DNA of 64,000 nt. Source: Archaeoglobus sp. GTDB lineage: Archaea > Halobacteriota > Archaeoglobi > Archaeoglobales > Archaeoglobaceae. Below, piece by piece: positions 32,574 to 40,694 of this stretch. Position 1 is the first letter of the stretch. Every line of letters begins with the position of its first letter. The stretch is from NCBI RefSeq assembly GCF_017656475.1, contig NZ_JACDNT010000003.1:1-64000 (forward strand), given 5' to 3'. The notes under the pieces were generated by a model. The model saw nothing but the letters and a program-made list of their open reading frames with translations. It was not told where the DNA came from and made no database searches. The position numbers and the translations under genes were made by a program.

Positions 32574-33400
32574 AAAAGTTAATATTAATTCTTGCAGCTA
32601 CTCTCGTGCTCGTTCTGGGGGCGAGCGGGAACTTCAGAGAGTATTATGGAGCGAGGGGTGTTGCCGTCAGCATCGCGGACAACAACAGCTCTTACATAGC
32701 ATTTGAATGTCCGGAAATAACGCTCTACTTGCAGAGCGGAGAAAGCTCAGGTGTAATTTCAGTTAGAAACAACCTTGGAGAGGACGCTGAGCTGTATTTC
32801 TCCACACCTGATGACATTTTAACATTCACCAATCCAACGTTTCTGTATGCAGGTGAGGAGAAGCTTGTTCAGGCTGAGTTCACAGGAGATCAGGGTGAAT
32901 ACACAATCCCGATAGATATCGAAGCGTTCTGGGCAAACGGCTCAGCCAGAATCCCTGCGTGCAGCGTTAAGGTTGTTGATCCGCTGGTAAAAATAAGCAA
33001 GATACTTTTCGAAGGGGACACAGAAGTTCCGCTGTTTGAGAGAGAGGTCTGGACGTTCAGAATTCTTGTTGAAAGTAAAATCGGGGGTAATTATACAATC
33101 CTTGACACAATCCCGGCAGAATTCGAGGTTCTGAGTATAACTTCATCCAGTGGCAGTCACACAGAGCATCATCCTGGAGTGGGAAGAAGCGGTGTGACTA
33201 AAATAGTATGGGAAGTCCACGTTGAAGGGTCAGAATTTATGGACGTTACGGTTGCAACGAAGCTCAACCCTGCAGGGAAGCAGGAGTTCACGAGTCCGGG
33301 AAGTTACAATCTTAACGATGGTGCGGAAATAAAGGGGCTTGGAATAGTCAGCAATCCCATCATCGTTAATGCAGTGAGAGGTGTTAATAATGGAGAGTAA
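32570..33400 (+). CDS. Secreted protein with FxxYxAxR start and DUF11-like domain
   Basis: A 276-aa protein. The signal peptide (MKKLILILAATLVLVLGASG) and following NFREYYGARGVAVSIADNN match the starts of DUF1102-like proteins 1 and 2. The first half is a beta domain with EC and AC Cys. The second half (LVKISKILFEGDTEVPLFEREVWTFRILVESK and GNYTILDTIPAEFEV) resembles the DUF11/conserved-repeat type domain of archaeal surface proteins. It could be a base or tip protein of the assembly. It overlaps the signal peptidase stop by ATGA. Confidence 0.65.
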   Translation: MKKLILILAATLVLVLGASGNFREYYGARGVAVSIADNNSSYIAFECPEITLYLQSGESSGVISVRNNLGEDAELYFSTPDDILTFTNPTFLYAGEEKLVQAEFTGDQGEYTIPIDIEAFWANGSARIPACSVKVVDPLVKISKILFEGDTEVPLFEREVWTFRILVESKIGGNYTILDTIPAEFEVLSITSSSGSHTEHHPGVGRSGVTKIVWEVHVEGSEFMDVTVATKLNPAGKQEFTSPGSYNLNDGAEIKGLGIVSNPIIVNAVRGVNNGE

Positions 33401-34301
33401 GTATAAAAATATAGCCACGGTGGCGCTGTCAGTCACAGGGGTTCTGCTGGCTGTTATGGCTGTTTACGCGTTCTCAACGCCATCTGAGAACGTCAAAAAT
33501 GTTGTTGATGAGGTTGTTGTGCAGAAGGGGAACTTTGAGCATTATGCAACGCTCTCGAATGAATCAATTTACGGCAGGAAGGCGTCGCTTGATTACTATC
33601 CTGAGGGGATAACCGAGAGCATTGAAGGTGTTTACAGCTACACTGTAAGCCCTGAAAAGGTCGGAGAGTATAGAATGGTTGTAAAGACAACATACTACGT
33701 GCAGGAAGGCAGGAGCAAGGTTCAGGTCTGGGAGGAAACGCTGAGGGAAGAGCAGGGAGAATTTGTTGGAAACGTAACCATTCCAGTTACGCTGAACTTC
33801 GCCGAGATGAATGAAATGCTCAATGTGGTGAAAGATGGGACGGCATTGCCGAGACTTGCAGGAGTTACGGAAATCATTTTCACGGCAAACACCGAAAATG
33901 AGAGTTTTAACCACACAGTTACGCTGAATGAAGGTAGCAGCCTTTACAGCTTCTCAGATACATCGAAGAGCACAAGAACGGTTTACAGTACGAGAGAGGT
34001 TACGGAGAACAGCTTTGGCGGTGTCAGTGTGAACAACGCAAGGATATTCTATGCTGCGATGGCCATTTTTACTGCAATACCAGTTGCGGTGATCAACAGA
34101 GACTTGATAAGGAGGGAGAAGAAGAACCCACACGTCGTCAGCGGTAGAAGAGAGGGGGACAAAATTATACTTGAAAGTGAGGAAGACCTCAAAAAGGTTT
34201 TTGCAATGTCGGACAGCCCTGTAGTCAGAACGGAGATTGACGGTGTTGCTGTTTACTCGATAGTAGCAGAAGGTGTGGTTTACGAGTATCGGGAGCGGTA
34301 A
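33390..34301 (+). CDS. DUF5305-like membrane protein
   Basis: A 303-aa protein from ATG 33390, chosen because GAGAGGTG precedes it by about 6 nt; the track GTG is 9 nt earlier. It has an N-terminal membrane helix (NIATVALSVTGVLLAVMAVYAF), a ~170-residue extracellular beta domain (VSPEKVGEYRMVVKTTYYVQ), a second helix (NARIFYAAMAIFTAIPVAVI) and a ~60-residue cytoplasmic tail. This layout fits DUF5305, which I recall next to SipW-like peptidases in other archaea. It may anchor or control assembly. It overlaps the upstream gene by 11 nt and is last in the operon. Confidence 0.65.
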   Translation: MESKYKNIATVALSVTGVLLAVMAVYAFSTPSENVKNVVDEVVVQKGNFEHYATLSNESIYGRKASLDYYPEGITESIEGVYSYTVSPEKVGEYRMVVKTTYYVQEGRSKVQVWEETLREEQGEFVGNVTIPVTLNFAEMNEMLNVVKDGTALPRLAGVTEIIFTANTENESFNHTVTLNEGSSLYSFSDTSKSTRTVYSTREVTENSFGGVSVNNARIFYAAMAIFTAIPVAVINRDLIRREKKNPHVVSGRREGDKIILESEEDLKKVFAMSDSPVVRTEIDGVAVYSIVAEGVVYEYRER

Positions 34302-34445
34302 TTTTAAAAACTCAATTTTTATTTTTCATATGATATCTTGAAAGACTTAACACGTAGTTGTAAAATTTATTCCACTAAGTTCCATTAGTCAGCCCTCTAA
34401 GAATCTATCTTCCTCGCAGAATTGGTAGTTATATAGTCGTTCATG

Positions 34446-34466
34446 GTGATAATTACAATTTATCAC
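34446..34466. promoter_or_regulatory. Palindromic operator candidate upstream of the acyl-CoA genes
   Basis: GTGATAA-TTACAAT-TTATCAC is a perfect 7+7 inverted repeat with a 7-nt spacer. It abuts the TATA-like AATATATAAC (34467-34476), so a dimeric regulator bound here would cover the BRE and block TFB. Confidence 0.5.
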
Positions 34467-34476
34467 AATATATAAC
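34467..34476 (+). promoter_or_regulatory. TATA element of the acyl-CoA dehydrogenase operon
   Basis: AATATATAAC lies about 52 nt before the ATG at 34524. It leaves a short leader that carries a GGTGAGG ribosome-binding site. Confidence 0.45.
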
Positions 34477-34523
34477 GAAAAATTAAAAAATGGTTGTTAG
34501 TTGTGTGTTTTGGTGAGGATGAT

Positions 34524-35741
34524 ATGGAGTTGGAATTCAGCCAAGAGCACAGACTGTTTAGGGATAGCCTGAGGGAGTTTCTGGCAAAGGAAATAGAACC
34601 GATTGTAGATGAAAAGGAAAAGAAGGGGCCACTGACGAAGGATGAGGTTCTGGACCTTTATGCCAAATTCAAGAAGCTCGGAATTGGCTACGATCCGGAA
34701 AGTCTTTCAGTATACTTCGAAGACCCGTTTTATTACGGAATAGCAAGTGAGGAGATAAGCAGGGTTTGGGCGAGTCTAAACGTTGTTCTCGGGATGTCCT
34801 TCCCGGTTGTTTTTGTAAATCTCGCCTCAGAACAAACGAAAGAGGTGATGATGCCGAAGCTGGAGAAAAATCAGCTTATAGGGTGCTTGGCAGCTACAGA
34901 GCCTGAGGGGGGAAGCGATACAACCACAATGAAGACAACAGCAGAGCTTGACGGGGATGAGTGGGTTCTGAATGGCACAAAGACGTGGATCAGCAACGCC
35001 ACAATTGCTGATGTTGCATTGGTGGTGGCAACGAACAAGGAAACGGGAATGCAGGACATGTTTCTCGTTGATAGAGTTAACTCTCCCTTCGAGACGAGTG
35101 AGCTTCACAAGCTTGGATGGAGAGCATCACCGACAGGTGAGATATACCTCAAGAACTGCAGGGTGCCAAGGGAAAATGCCCTGAGCATAATGATTCAGAA
35201 GGCGTTGAGTGAGGGGACTATGGTCGAGTCTCTGCCCATCGCAGCCTCAATATCAAAACTTTACGCGTACATGTCTCCCCTAAGTGCTGTTTTCTGCTTG
35301 ATGCGTTCAGGGATGGCGTTAATGGCCACTGGAATCTCTCAGGCAGCGCTTGACGCTTCCGTAGCCTACGCAAAGCAGAGAAAAGCCTTCGGAAAGCCGA
35401 TAGGTAAGTTCCAGCTTATTCAGGACATGCTTTACAAGATGGCTGCTATAACTGAATCTTCAAGGCTGCTTGGCTACAAGGCGCTTTACATGATACAGAA
35501 AGGCGATCCCAAGGCAAGATACATGTCATCTCTGGCAAAGGGGTATGCTTGTGAGGGATGCGTGAAGGTTACCTATTACGGCATTCAGATACACGGCGGT
35601 CTTGGGCTCAGCGATGAATATCCGCTGGAGAGGTACTTCAGAGATGCGAGGGTTATGACAATTCCCGACGGCACAACGGAGATTCAGAAGCTCATAGTCG
35701 GCAGAGAGTTGCTTGGCAAGGGATTCTCGGCATATTCTTAG
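34524..35741 (+). CDS. Acyl-CoA dehydrogenase
   Basis: A 405-aa FAD enzyme of the acyl-CoA dehydrogenase family, oxidising acyl-CoA to enoyl-CoA. Visible elements are CLAATEPEGGSD (FAD/substrate region), LNGTKTWISNA, the C-terminal QIHGGLGLSDEYPLERYFRDARV, and IPDGTTEIQKLIVGREL. In medium-chain enzymes the catalytic base is Glu in the xEGTxxIQ position; here it is Asp (PDGT), a variant known from other subgroups. The start at ATG 34524 is set by a GGTGAGG site; the track's TTG would add 10 residues. It is in an operon with the next acyl-CoA synthetase gene. Confidence 0.9.
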   Translation: MELEFSQEHRLFRDSLREFLAKEIEPIVDEKEKKGPLTKDEVLDLYAKFKKLGIGYDPESLSVYFEDPFYYGIASEEISRVWASLNVVLGMSFPVVFVNLASEQTKEVMMPKLEKNQLIGCLAATEPEGGSDTTTMKTTAELDGDEWVLNGTKTWISNATIADVALVVATNKETGMQDMFLVDRVNSPFETSELHKLGWRASPTGEIYLKNCRVPRENALSIMIQKALSEGTMVESLPIAASISKLYAYMSPLSAVFCLMRSGMALMATGISQAALDASVAYAKQRKAFGKPIGKFQLIQDMLYKMAAITESSRLLGYKALYMIQKGDPKARYMSSLAKGYACEGCVKVTYYGIQIHGGLGLSDEYPLERYFRDARVMTIPDGTTEIQKLIVGRELLGKGFSAYS

Positions 35742-35742
35742 C

Positions 35743-37299
35743 ATGAAGCCTTGGTTTAAATCCTACCAGATGATGGGTCTCAGGGAGTCCATTGAGCCGT
35801 ATCCAGAGGTTCCCTTATATTATTTTCTTGAGGAATCCGCAAAGAACTTTCCCGATTCAACAGCAATCACATATCTCGAAAAGCAGATGACATATTCAGA
35901 GCTGCTCGATGCTGTCAACAGGCTGGCCAATGGATTCTCGGAGTATCTGAGCAGGGGAGACAGAGTTCTGATAACTTTAAGAAACTGTCCTCAGCTCCTC
36001 ATTGCCGAGCTTGCAGCTCTGAAGTGTGGAGCTTCAGCCGTGCTCGTAAGTCCGCTACTGCCAGAAAAAGAGTTGAAGGATATCGCTGAAAAAACCGAAC
36101 CAAAAATTGTGGTGGGAGAAAAGAAATTTTCTGAATACGGAATCTTTGTCGAAACCAAGCCGTCCAATTTAATGGGAGATGACGACTTCTGGAGTATTAT
36201 CAAATCAAGCCAACCCGATCCACCTGATGCAGAAATTAATCCAAAAGAGGACGTTGCGGTTATCCTGTTCACGGGTGGAGTCACGGGCGTGCCGAAGGGG
36301 GTTATGCTCACCCACCACAATCTGACGACCAACGTTCTTCAGGTCTTGCCGTGGCTTCTTGGCGGTGCGGCAGAAGCTGTAAGGGGTTCCGGTTCTGTAT
36401 TGCTCGCATCTCCAGTCTTCCACTCGTACGGACACTGGGGCATGCATGTGGGGCTTTATTGGGCATTCAACTTGCTTATAGTCTCCGATCCGAGAAACTA
36501 CGATGAAATACTTGGCTACATGAAGAAATACGGCCCTTGGGTTACTGTTGGCGTTCCCGGACAGTATATGAAGCTCATAAAAAGGGAAATCGAGGGGCTA
36601 TGGACCATAAGCGTGTCTGGTTCGGCACCGCTGCCAAAAAGTACCGCAAAGGAGTATGAGAAAAAGGCCGGTATTCCAATAGTTGAAGGCTACGGGTTGA
36701 CGGAAACCTCCCCGGTTACGCACATCAACATCGCAAGCATTGCAAGATTCCTCGGCCTGGATGCTCCGGACAAGACTGGCTCAATAGGTGTCCCTGTCCC
36801 AGATACCGATGTCAGGATTGTAAGAGAGGATGGAAGTGAGGCAGAATTGGGAGAGGAGGGAGAGATGCAGATAAAAGGCCCCCAGCTCATGAAAGGATAC
36901 TGGAACGCTGAAGACCCATTCATTGACGGCTGGTTACCAACGGGTGATGTAGCCTACGTGGATGAGGACGGATTCTTCTACATCGTTGACAGGGTTAAGG
37001 ATATGATAAACGTGTCTGGTTACAAGGTGTATTCGAGAGTTGTCGAGGAGGTTCTTCACCAGCACCCTGCTGTTGAGCTTGCTGCGGTGGTAGGAATTCC
37101 GGACAAGGAAAAAGAGGGGTCTGAGAGGGTCAAGGCCTTTGTAAAGCTCTTTGACGGAGCATCAGCAACGCCGGATGAAATAAAGGAGTTCTGCAGGGAG
37201 AGACTTCCCCCTTACGCCGTTCCCGTTGAAATTGAGGTGAGGGAAACGCTGCCACAGACGGAAACGCAGAAGATTCTGAAGAGGTTACTATTACAATAG
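35743..37299 (+). CDS. Acyl-CoA synthetase (AMP-forming)
   Basis: A 518-aa member of the ANL adenylate-forming superfamily that activates a carboxylic acid to its CoA thioester. The phosphate loop is FTGGVTGVPKGVMLTHHN, the A5-type motif GYGLTETSPVTH, the hinge Asp in PTGDVAYVDEDGFFYIVDRVKDMI, and the C-terminal catalytic Lys lies in ETQKILKR. The ATG at 35743 is one base after the dehydrogenase stop; the track start lies inside that gene. The pair suggests activation and first oxidation of a fatty or other acid. The chain length is not readable. Confidence 0.9.
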   Translation: MKPWFKSYQMMGLRESIEPYPEVPLYYFLEESAKNFPDSTAITYLEKQMTYSELLDAVNRLANGFSEYLSRGDRVLITLRNCPQLLIAELAALKCGASAVLVSPLLPEKELKDIAEKTEPKIVVGEKKFSEYGIFVETKPSNLMGDDDFWSIIKSSQPDPPDAEINPKEDVAVILFTGGVTGVPKGVMLTHHNLTTNVLQVLPWLLGGAAEAVRGSGSVLLASPVFHSYGHWGMHVGLYWAFNLLIVSDPRNYDEILGYMKKYGPWVTVGVPGQYMKLIKREIEGLWTISVSGSAPLPKSTAKEYEKKAGIPIVEGYGLTETSPVTHINIASIARFLGLDAPDKTGSIGVPVPDTDVRIVREDGSEAELGEEGEMQIKGPQLMKGYWNAEDPFIDGWLPTGDVAYVDEDGFFYIVDRVKDMINVSGYKVYSRVVEEVLHQHPAVELAAVVGIPDKEKEGSERVKAFVKLFDGASATPDEIKEFCRERLPPYAVPVEIEVRETLPQTETQKILKRLLLQ

Positions 37300-37352
37300 A
37301 AATAGAATTAGTAAAACGTCAAAGTTAAATCTTACGAGTAAAGTCTCAGTAT

Positions 37353-38360
37353 ATGTTCGACTGGAAGGTTGCGGCGGATGAATTTCCAGCAGCTTTATTT
37401 ATTGTTAATCAATACGGCAGGGTAATTTACATCAACAAGATACTGTCGGAAAGAGGTGAGGTGGACTTCAAAGAAGCGAGCGAGGAGCCTTACAAGTTTT
37501 ATCCGCCTGAAGATTATACAAAACTCGTAAATTTAATTATTAAGACGTTCCAGGAGAAAAAGAAGAATCCAGATCCCGCTTTAATCATAAGGTCTTTCTC
37601 AAAAACCAGGGAGGAATTCTGGCTTGAGGTGAGAACTAGGTATGCGGAGATAGGCGGAGAACCTTACTGTCTGGTTGCACTTACAGACGTTACGGATAGG
37701 GTGAGACTTCAAAGGGAGGTAAATTCGCTCAACGAATACCTCAGGTTTTTGAACAGCATGCTGAGGCACGATATACTGAACATCTTCACGAGAATGCTGG
37801 TGTATATCGAACTCTTAGAAGAAAAGTGCAATGGTAACGAAGTTAAAAAAATAAAAGAGAGCATAGAGGCCGGAGTAAGCCTCATCCGCAAGATCAGGGA
37901 GCTTGAACTATCAACAGACCAAACAAAGAAGATTTACAGCCTTAAGGAGGTTATCGACGAAGTTTCCAGAGGGTACGATGTAAAAGTCACTGTAGATGGG
38001 GATGCTAAGATTCTCGCCAATGAGGGAATATTCAACGTGTTTGAAAACCTAATAGGCAATGCCGTCAAGCACGGTGGGGCGACGGAGGTAAAAGTAACAA
38101 TAACCGAAAATCAGAAGGTCACGGTCAGAGTGGAGGACAACGGAAAAGGCATCCCCGAAGAAGTCATAGAAATAATTTTCGAGCGCGGGTTCACAACAGG
38201 TAAGGGGAGCGGTCTGGGACTTTACATCGTCAAGAAGCTCGTAGAAAGTTACGGAGGGGAAATAAAAGTAGAGAAAGCTGATAGAGGAGCCGTTTTCGTG
38301 ATAGAGTTGCCCCTGTCAAAGCAATCCGGAGGAGCAGGTATGACAAAATCTTCCGAATAA
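37353..38360 (+). CDS. PAS-containing sensor histidine kinase, cytosolic
   Basis: A 335-aa protein. A PAS-like sensor occupies residues ~8-115 (ALFIVNQYGRVIYINKILSE). A dimerisation helix with phospho-acceptor His in LNSMLRHDILNIFTR follows at ~145. The HATPase domain has the N-box ENLIGNAVKHGG, the G1 VEDNGKGIPEEV and the G2 GKGSGLGLYIVKKL. There is no membrane segment or receiver domain, and no response regulator gene is nearby. The H-box variant RHDILN is common in archaeal kinases and also occurs in the kinase at 54096-55826. Confidence 0.88.
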   Translation: MFDWKVAADEFPAALFIVNQYGRVIYINKILSERGEVDFKEASEEPYKFYPPEDYTKLVNLIIKTFQEKKKNPDPALIIRSFSKTREEFWLEVRTRYAEIGGEPYCLVALTDVTDRVRLQREVNSLNEYLRFLNSMLRHDILNIFTRMLVYIELLEEKCNGNEVKKIKESIEAGVSLIRKIRELELSTDQTKKIYSLKEVIDEVSRGYDVKVTVDGDAKILANEGIFNVFENLIGNAVKHGGATEVKVTITENQKVTVRVEDNGKGIPEEVIEIIFERGFTTGKGSGLGLYIVKKLVESYGGEIKVEKADRGAVFVIELPLSKQSGGAGMTKSSE

Positions 38361-38361
38361 A

Positions 38362-38371
38362 AACTTAAATC
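38362..38371 (+). promoter_or_regulatory. TATA element of thiE
   Basis: AACTTAAATC is centred about 26 nt before the ATG at 38392. It overlaps the end of the kinase gene's 3' flank. Confidence 0.4.
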
Positions 38372-38391
38372 TCAATGAAAAATGTGGTGTG

Positions 38392-39024
38392 ATGGGCAAG
38401 CTTGAAGATTACTTGGGCGTTTACTTCATAACAGACTCAAGGTTTGGTTACACACACGAGGAACTTGCAGAAAAAGCTCTAAGGGCGGGAGTCAGGGCTA
38501 TACAGTTCAGGGAAAAGAAGCTGAGCACCAAGAGAATGTACGAAATAGGGAAGAAGATACGGGCACTAACGAAAGATTACGGGGCATTATTTTTCGTAAA
38601 CGACAGAATAGATGTGGCCTTGGCTGTTGATGCAGACGGCGTCCACATCGGTCAGGACGATATGCCTGCGGAGGTTGCAAGAGAGGTTTTTCCCGGCTAC
38701 ATTGGTGTCTCAGCGAGCAGTATTGAGGAGGCAAAGAAAGACGAGAAGTATGCGGACTATCTTGGCGTGGGTTCAGTTTTCCCAACAAAAACGAAGGAGG
38801 ATGCGGGAGAGGCGATAGGTGTTGAGGGGCTGAGAAAGATAGTTGAGAGCGTTAGAATTCCCGTTGTTGCCATCGGCTCGATAAATATAGAAAATGCAGT
38901 TGAAGTTCTGAAGACCGGCGTGGCAGGAATTGCGGTTATATCAGCCATAGCTGCGGCTGAAGACCCTGAGAAAGCTGCAAGAGAGCTGGTTGAGCTCGTA
39001 AGAAAGTTTAAATCGAGATTGTAA
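38392..39024 (+). CDS. thiE: Thiamine-phosphate synthase
   Basis: A 210-aa TIM-barrel enzyme joining HMP diphosphate and the thiazole phosphate to give thiamine phosphate. Diagnostic stretches are GVYFITDS, RAGVRAIQFREKKLS with the conserved QFREK, FFVNDRIDVALAVDADGVHIGQDDMP, and LGVGSVFPTKTKEDA, then VAIGSINIENA. All active-site regions are intact and the length is standard. The ATG at 38392 is preferred over the GTG three bases upstream. No other thi genes are nearby. Confidence 0.93.
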   Translation: MGKLEDYLGVYFITDSRFGYTHEELAEKALRAGVRAIQFREKKLSTKRMYEIGKKIRALTKDYGALFFVNDRIDVALAVDADGVHIGQDDMPAEVAREVFPGYIGVSASSIEEAKKDEKYADYLGVGSVFPTKTKEDAGEAIGVEGLRKIVESVRIPVVAIGSINIENAVEVLKTGVAGIAVISAIAAAEDPEKAARELVELVRKFKSRL

Positions 39025-39056
39025 TCAAAGCAAATTCGCAGGATTTTTATAGTTTC

Positions 39057-39977
39057 ATGAAACCTTATAACATGCTTGAGCTGAATGGTGTGCCGGTTGA
39101 CGACACCTACTGTGAGGCATTTGACGGTATCTACTCGAGAATTATCGTAACTGCAAAGCACAAGTGGTTGCTCAAGAAAGCTGCTTATTCCGCTACTGCT
39201 TTGCCCTCAACAGTTTTTGGAGAGGCTGAGGGTGGAGTTGAGCTGTGGCTGTCCCCTCAAGAAACTCCAGATGGACGGCTGGGGGCAATCTGTCAGATAT
39301 GGGTTCAGAAGTCCAAGAAGTTTTTGGACGTGCTGATGAGGGAGATGGGGAAAAGAATAAGGCAGGGAATCCTCGTCGTCCCCACAACCAGAGTATTCAA
39401 CGCCACGGACAGCGAAACGACTTTCGATGCCGAAATCAATGTGGGAAGGTGCGGAGACGGCTACGAGTGGGAAGACGAGATGTGGGGTAGGAAAGTCATC
39501 AGAGTGCCGATAATGTTCGGGGAGTTTATAATCGAGCGCTATATCGGCTACGCTGAGGGCATAGCGGGTGGAAACATCTGGTACTTCTGCGAGAGTGAGG
39601 AAGCAGCTCTGGAAGCAGGAGAGGCAGCGGTTGAGGCCCTCAAGAAGATTGAGGGGGTCATTACCTCCTTCGACATCTGCTCTGCCGGAAGCAAGCCCGA
39701 AACCAAGTATCCGGAAATGGGGCCGAGCACCAACCACTACTTCTGCCCAACGCTGAAAGGCAAAATCCCCGACTCGAAAGTTCCCGATGGTGTCAAATCG
39801 ATTCCCGAAATCGTCATCAACGGAATAACAAGGGAAGCAGTTGAGAAGGCCATGTACGTTTGCATGGATGTCGTGAGCAGAATCGATGGTGTTGTGAGAA
39901 TTTCTGCTGGCAACTATGGAGGAAAGCTCGGCCAGCACAAGATATACCTGAAGGATATTATAGAGAAGTACTCTTAA
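39057..39977 (+). CDS. ftr: Formylmethanofuran:tetrahydromethanopterin formyltransferase
   Basis: A 306-aa enzyme transferring the formyl group between methanofuran and tetrahydromethanopterin. In Archaeoglobus it works in the oxidative C1 branch that produces CO2. LELNGVPVDDTYCEAFDGIYSR, the QETPDGRLGAICQIWV segment and GRCGDGYEWEDEMWGRKVIRVPIMFGEF are characteristic. The length is slightly above the ~297 aa norm. Archaeoglobus genomes carry more than one ftr as I recall, so this may be the main form or a paralogue. It lies alone between thiE and an unrelated small gene. Confidence 0.92.
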   Translation: MKPYNMLELNGVPVDDTYCEAFDGIYSRIIVTAKHKWLLKKAAYSATALPSTVFGEAEGGVELWLSPQETPDGRLGAICQIWVQKSKKFLDVLMREMGKRIRQGILVVPTTRVFNATDSETTFDAEINVGRCGDGYEWEDEMWGRKVIRVPIMFGEFIIERYIGYAEGIAGGNIWYFCESEEAALEAGEAAVEALKKIEGVITSFDICSAGSKPETKYPEMGPSTNHYFCPTLKGKIPDSKVPDGVKSIPEIVINGITREAVEKAMYVCMDVVSRIDGVVRISAGNYGGKLGQHKIYLKDIIEKYS

Positions 39978-40046
39978 ATATTTTTGATTTTATTTCCTAG
40001 ATTTTTATTCAATTTAAAGCAAAAATTAAATTGTCCCCAGAGCAAA

Positions 40047-40055
40047 GCTTTTAAG
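40047..40055 (+). promoter_or_regulatory. TATA element of the small gene at 40075
   Basis: GCTTTTAAG is centred about 25 nt before the ATG at 40075, which selects that start over the upstream codon used by the track. Confidence 0.45.
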
Positions 40056-40074
40056 ATTGAGAATAACATTGGGC

Positions 40075-40347
40075 ATGGATTTGATATGCATGTACGTTTT
40101 CAAGGGTGAAGAGAGCTTTGGGGAGAGCATAGATGTTTATGGCGACTACCTGATAGTAAAGGTCGGGTCGGAATTTCTTGCAGTTCCCAAGAAGAGCATA
40201 AAATCAGTTGAGGATGGAAAAATCGTTCTGGAAGAGTTCGACGAAGAGGAAGCGAGAGAGATTGGGAGTAAATGGGTTGAGGAAAAGTCGAAGCCCGTAA
40301 CTCTTGAAGAGCTAAAATCGTACGGGTTTGGTGAGGAAGAGGGTTAA
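40075..40347 (+). CDS. Small beta-rich protein upstream of pth2
   Basis: A 90-aa acidic protein, [40 protein letters not shown]-type, then [20 protein letters not shown] and a helical tail. The first half has alternating strands like a PRC-barrel or similar small beta-barrel (DUF5749-like is a guess). Its TAA shares a base with the ATG of pth2, so the two are translationally linked. No function can be assigned. Confidence 0.6.
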   Translation: MDLICMYVFKGEESFGESIDVYGDYLIVKVGSEFLAVPKKSIKSVEDGKIVLEEFDEEEAREIGSKWVEEKSKPVTLEELKSYGFGEEEG

Positions 40348-40694
40348 TGGCCCTTAAGCAGGTAATCGTCGTCAGGGACGACCTGAAGCTATCGAGGGGT
40401 AAGCTTGCAGTCCAGGTAGCCCATGCGGCTATTATTGGCTACCTCAGGTCTGACAGCAGTTTGAGGAGGAAGTGGCTTGACGAGGGTCAGAAGAAAGTCG
40501 TTTTGAGGGTAAAAAGCCTTGAAGAGTTGCTTGCAGTCAAGTACAAAGCGGAATCGCTCAAACTTGTAACCGGGGTTGTGCAGGATGCTGGCTTGACGGA
40601 AATCCCACCCGGAACGATTACCGCTGTTGTAATCGGGCCTGATGAGGAAAAGAAAATTGACAGGGTGACGGGCAGCCTCCCCCTGCTGAAGTGA
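40347..40694 (+). CDS. pth2: Peptidyl-tRNA hydrolase, type 2
   Basis: A 115-aa Pth2 that releases peptides from stalled peptidyl-tRNA. The conserved KQVIVVRDDLKLSRGKLAVQVAHAA, LKLVTGVVQDAGLTEIPPGTITAVVIGP and acidic end are diagnostic; the catalytic region is intact. The A. fulgidus protein has an NMR structure as I recall. It is coupled to the small gene upstream. Its TGA is directly followed, with no spacer, by the reverse-strand stop codon of radB. Confidence 0.95.
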   Translation: MALKQVIVVRDDLKLSRGKLAVQVAHAAIIGYLRSDSSLRRKWLDEGQKKVVLRVKSLEELLAVKYKAESLKLVTGVVQDAGLTEIPPGTITAVVIGPDEEKKIDRVTGSLPLLK

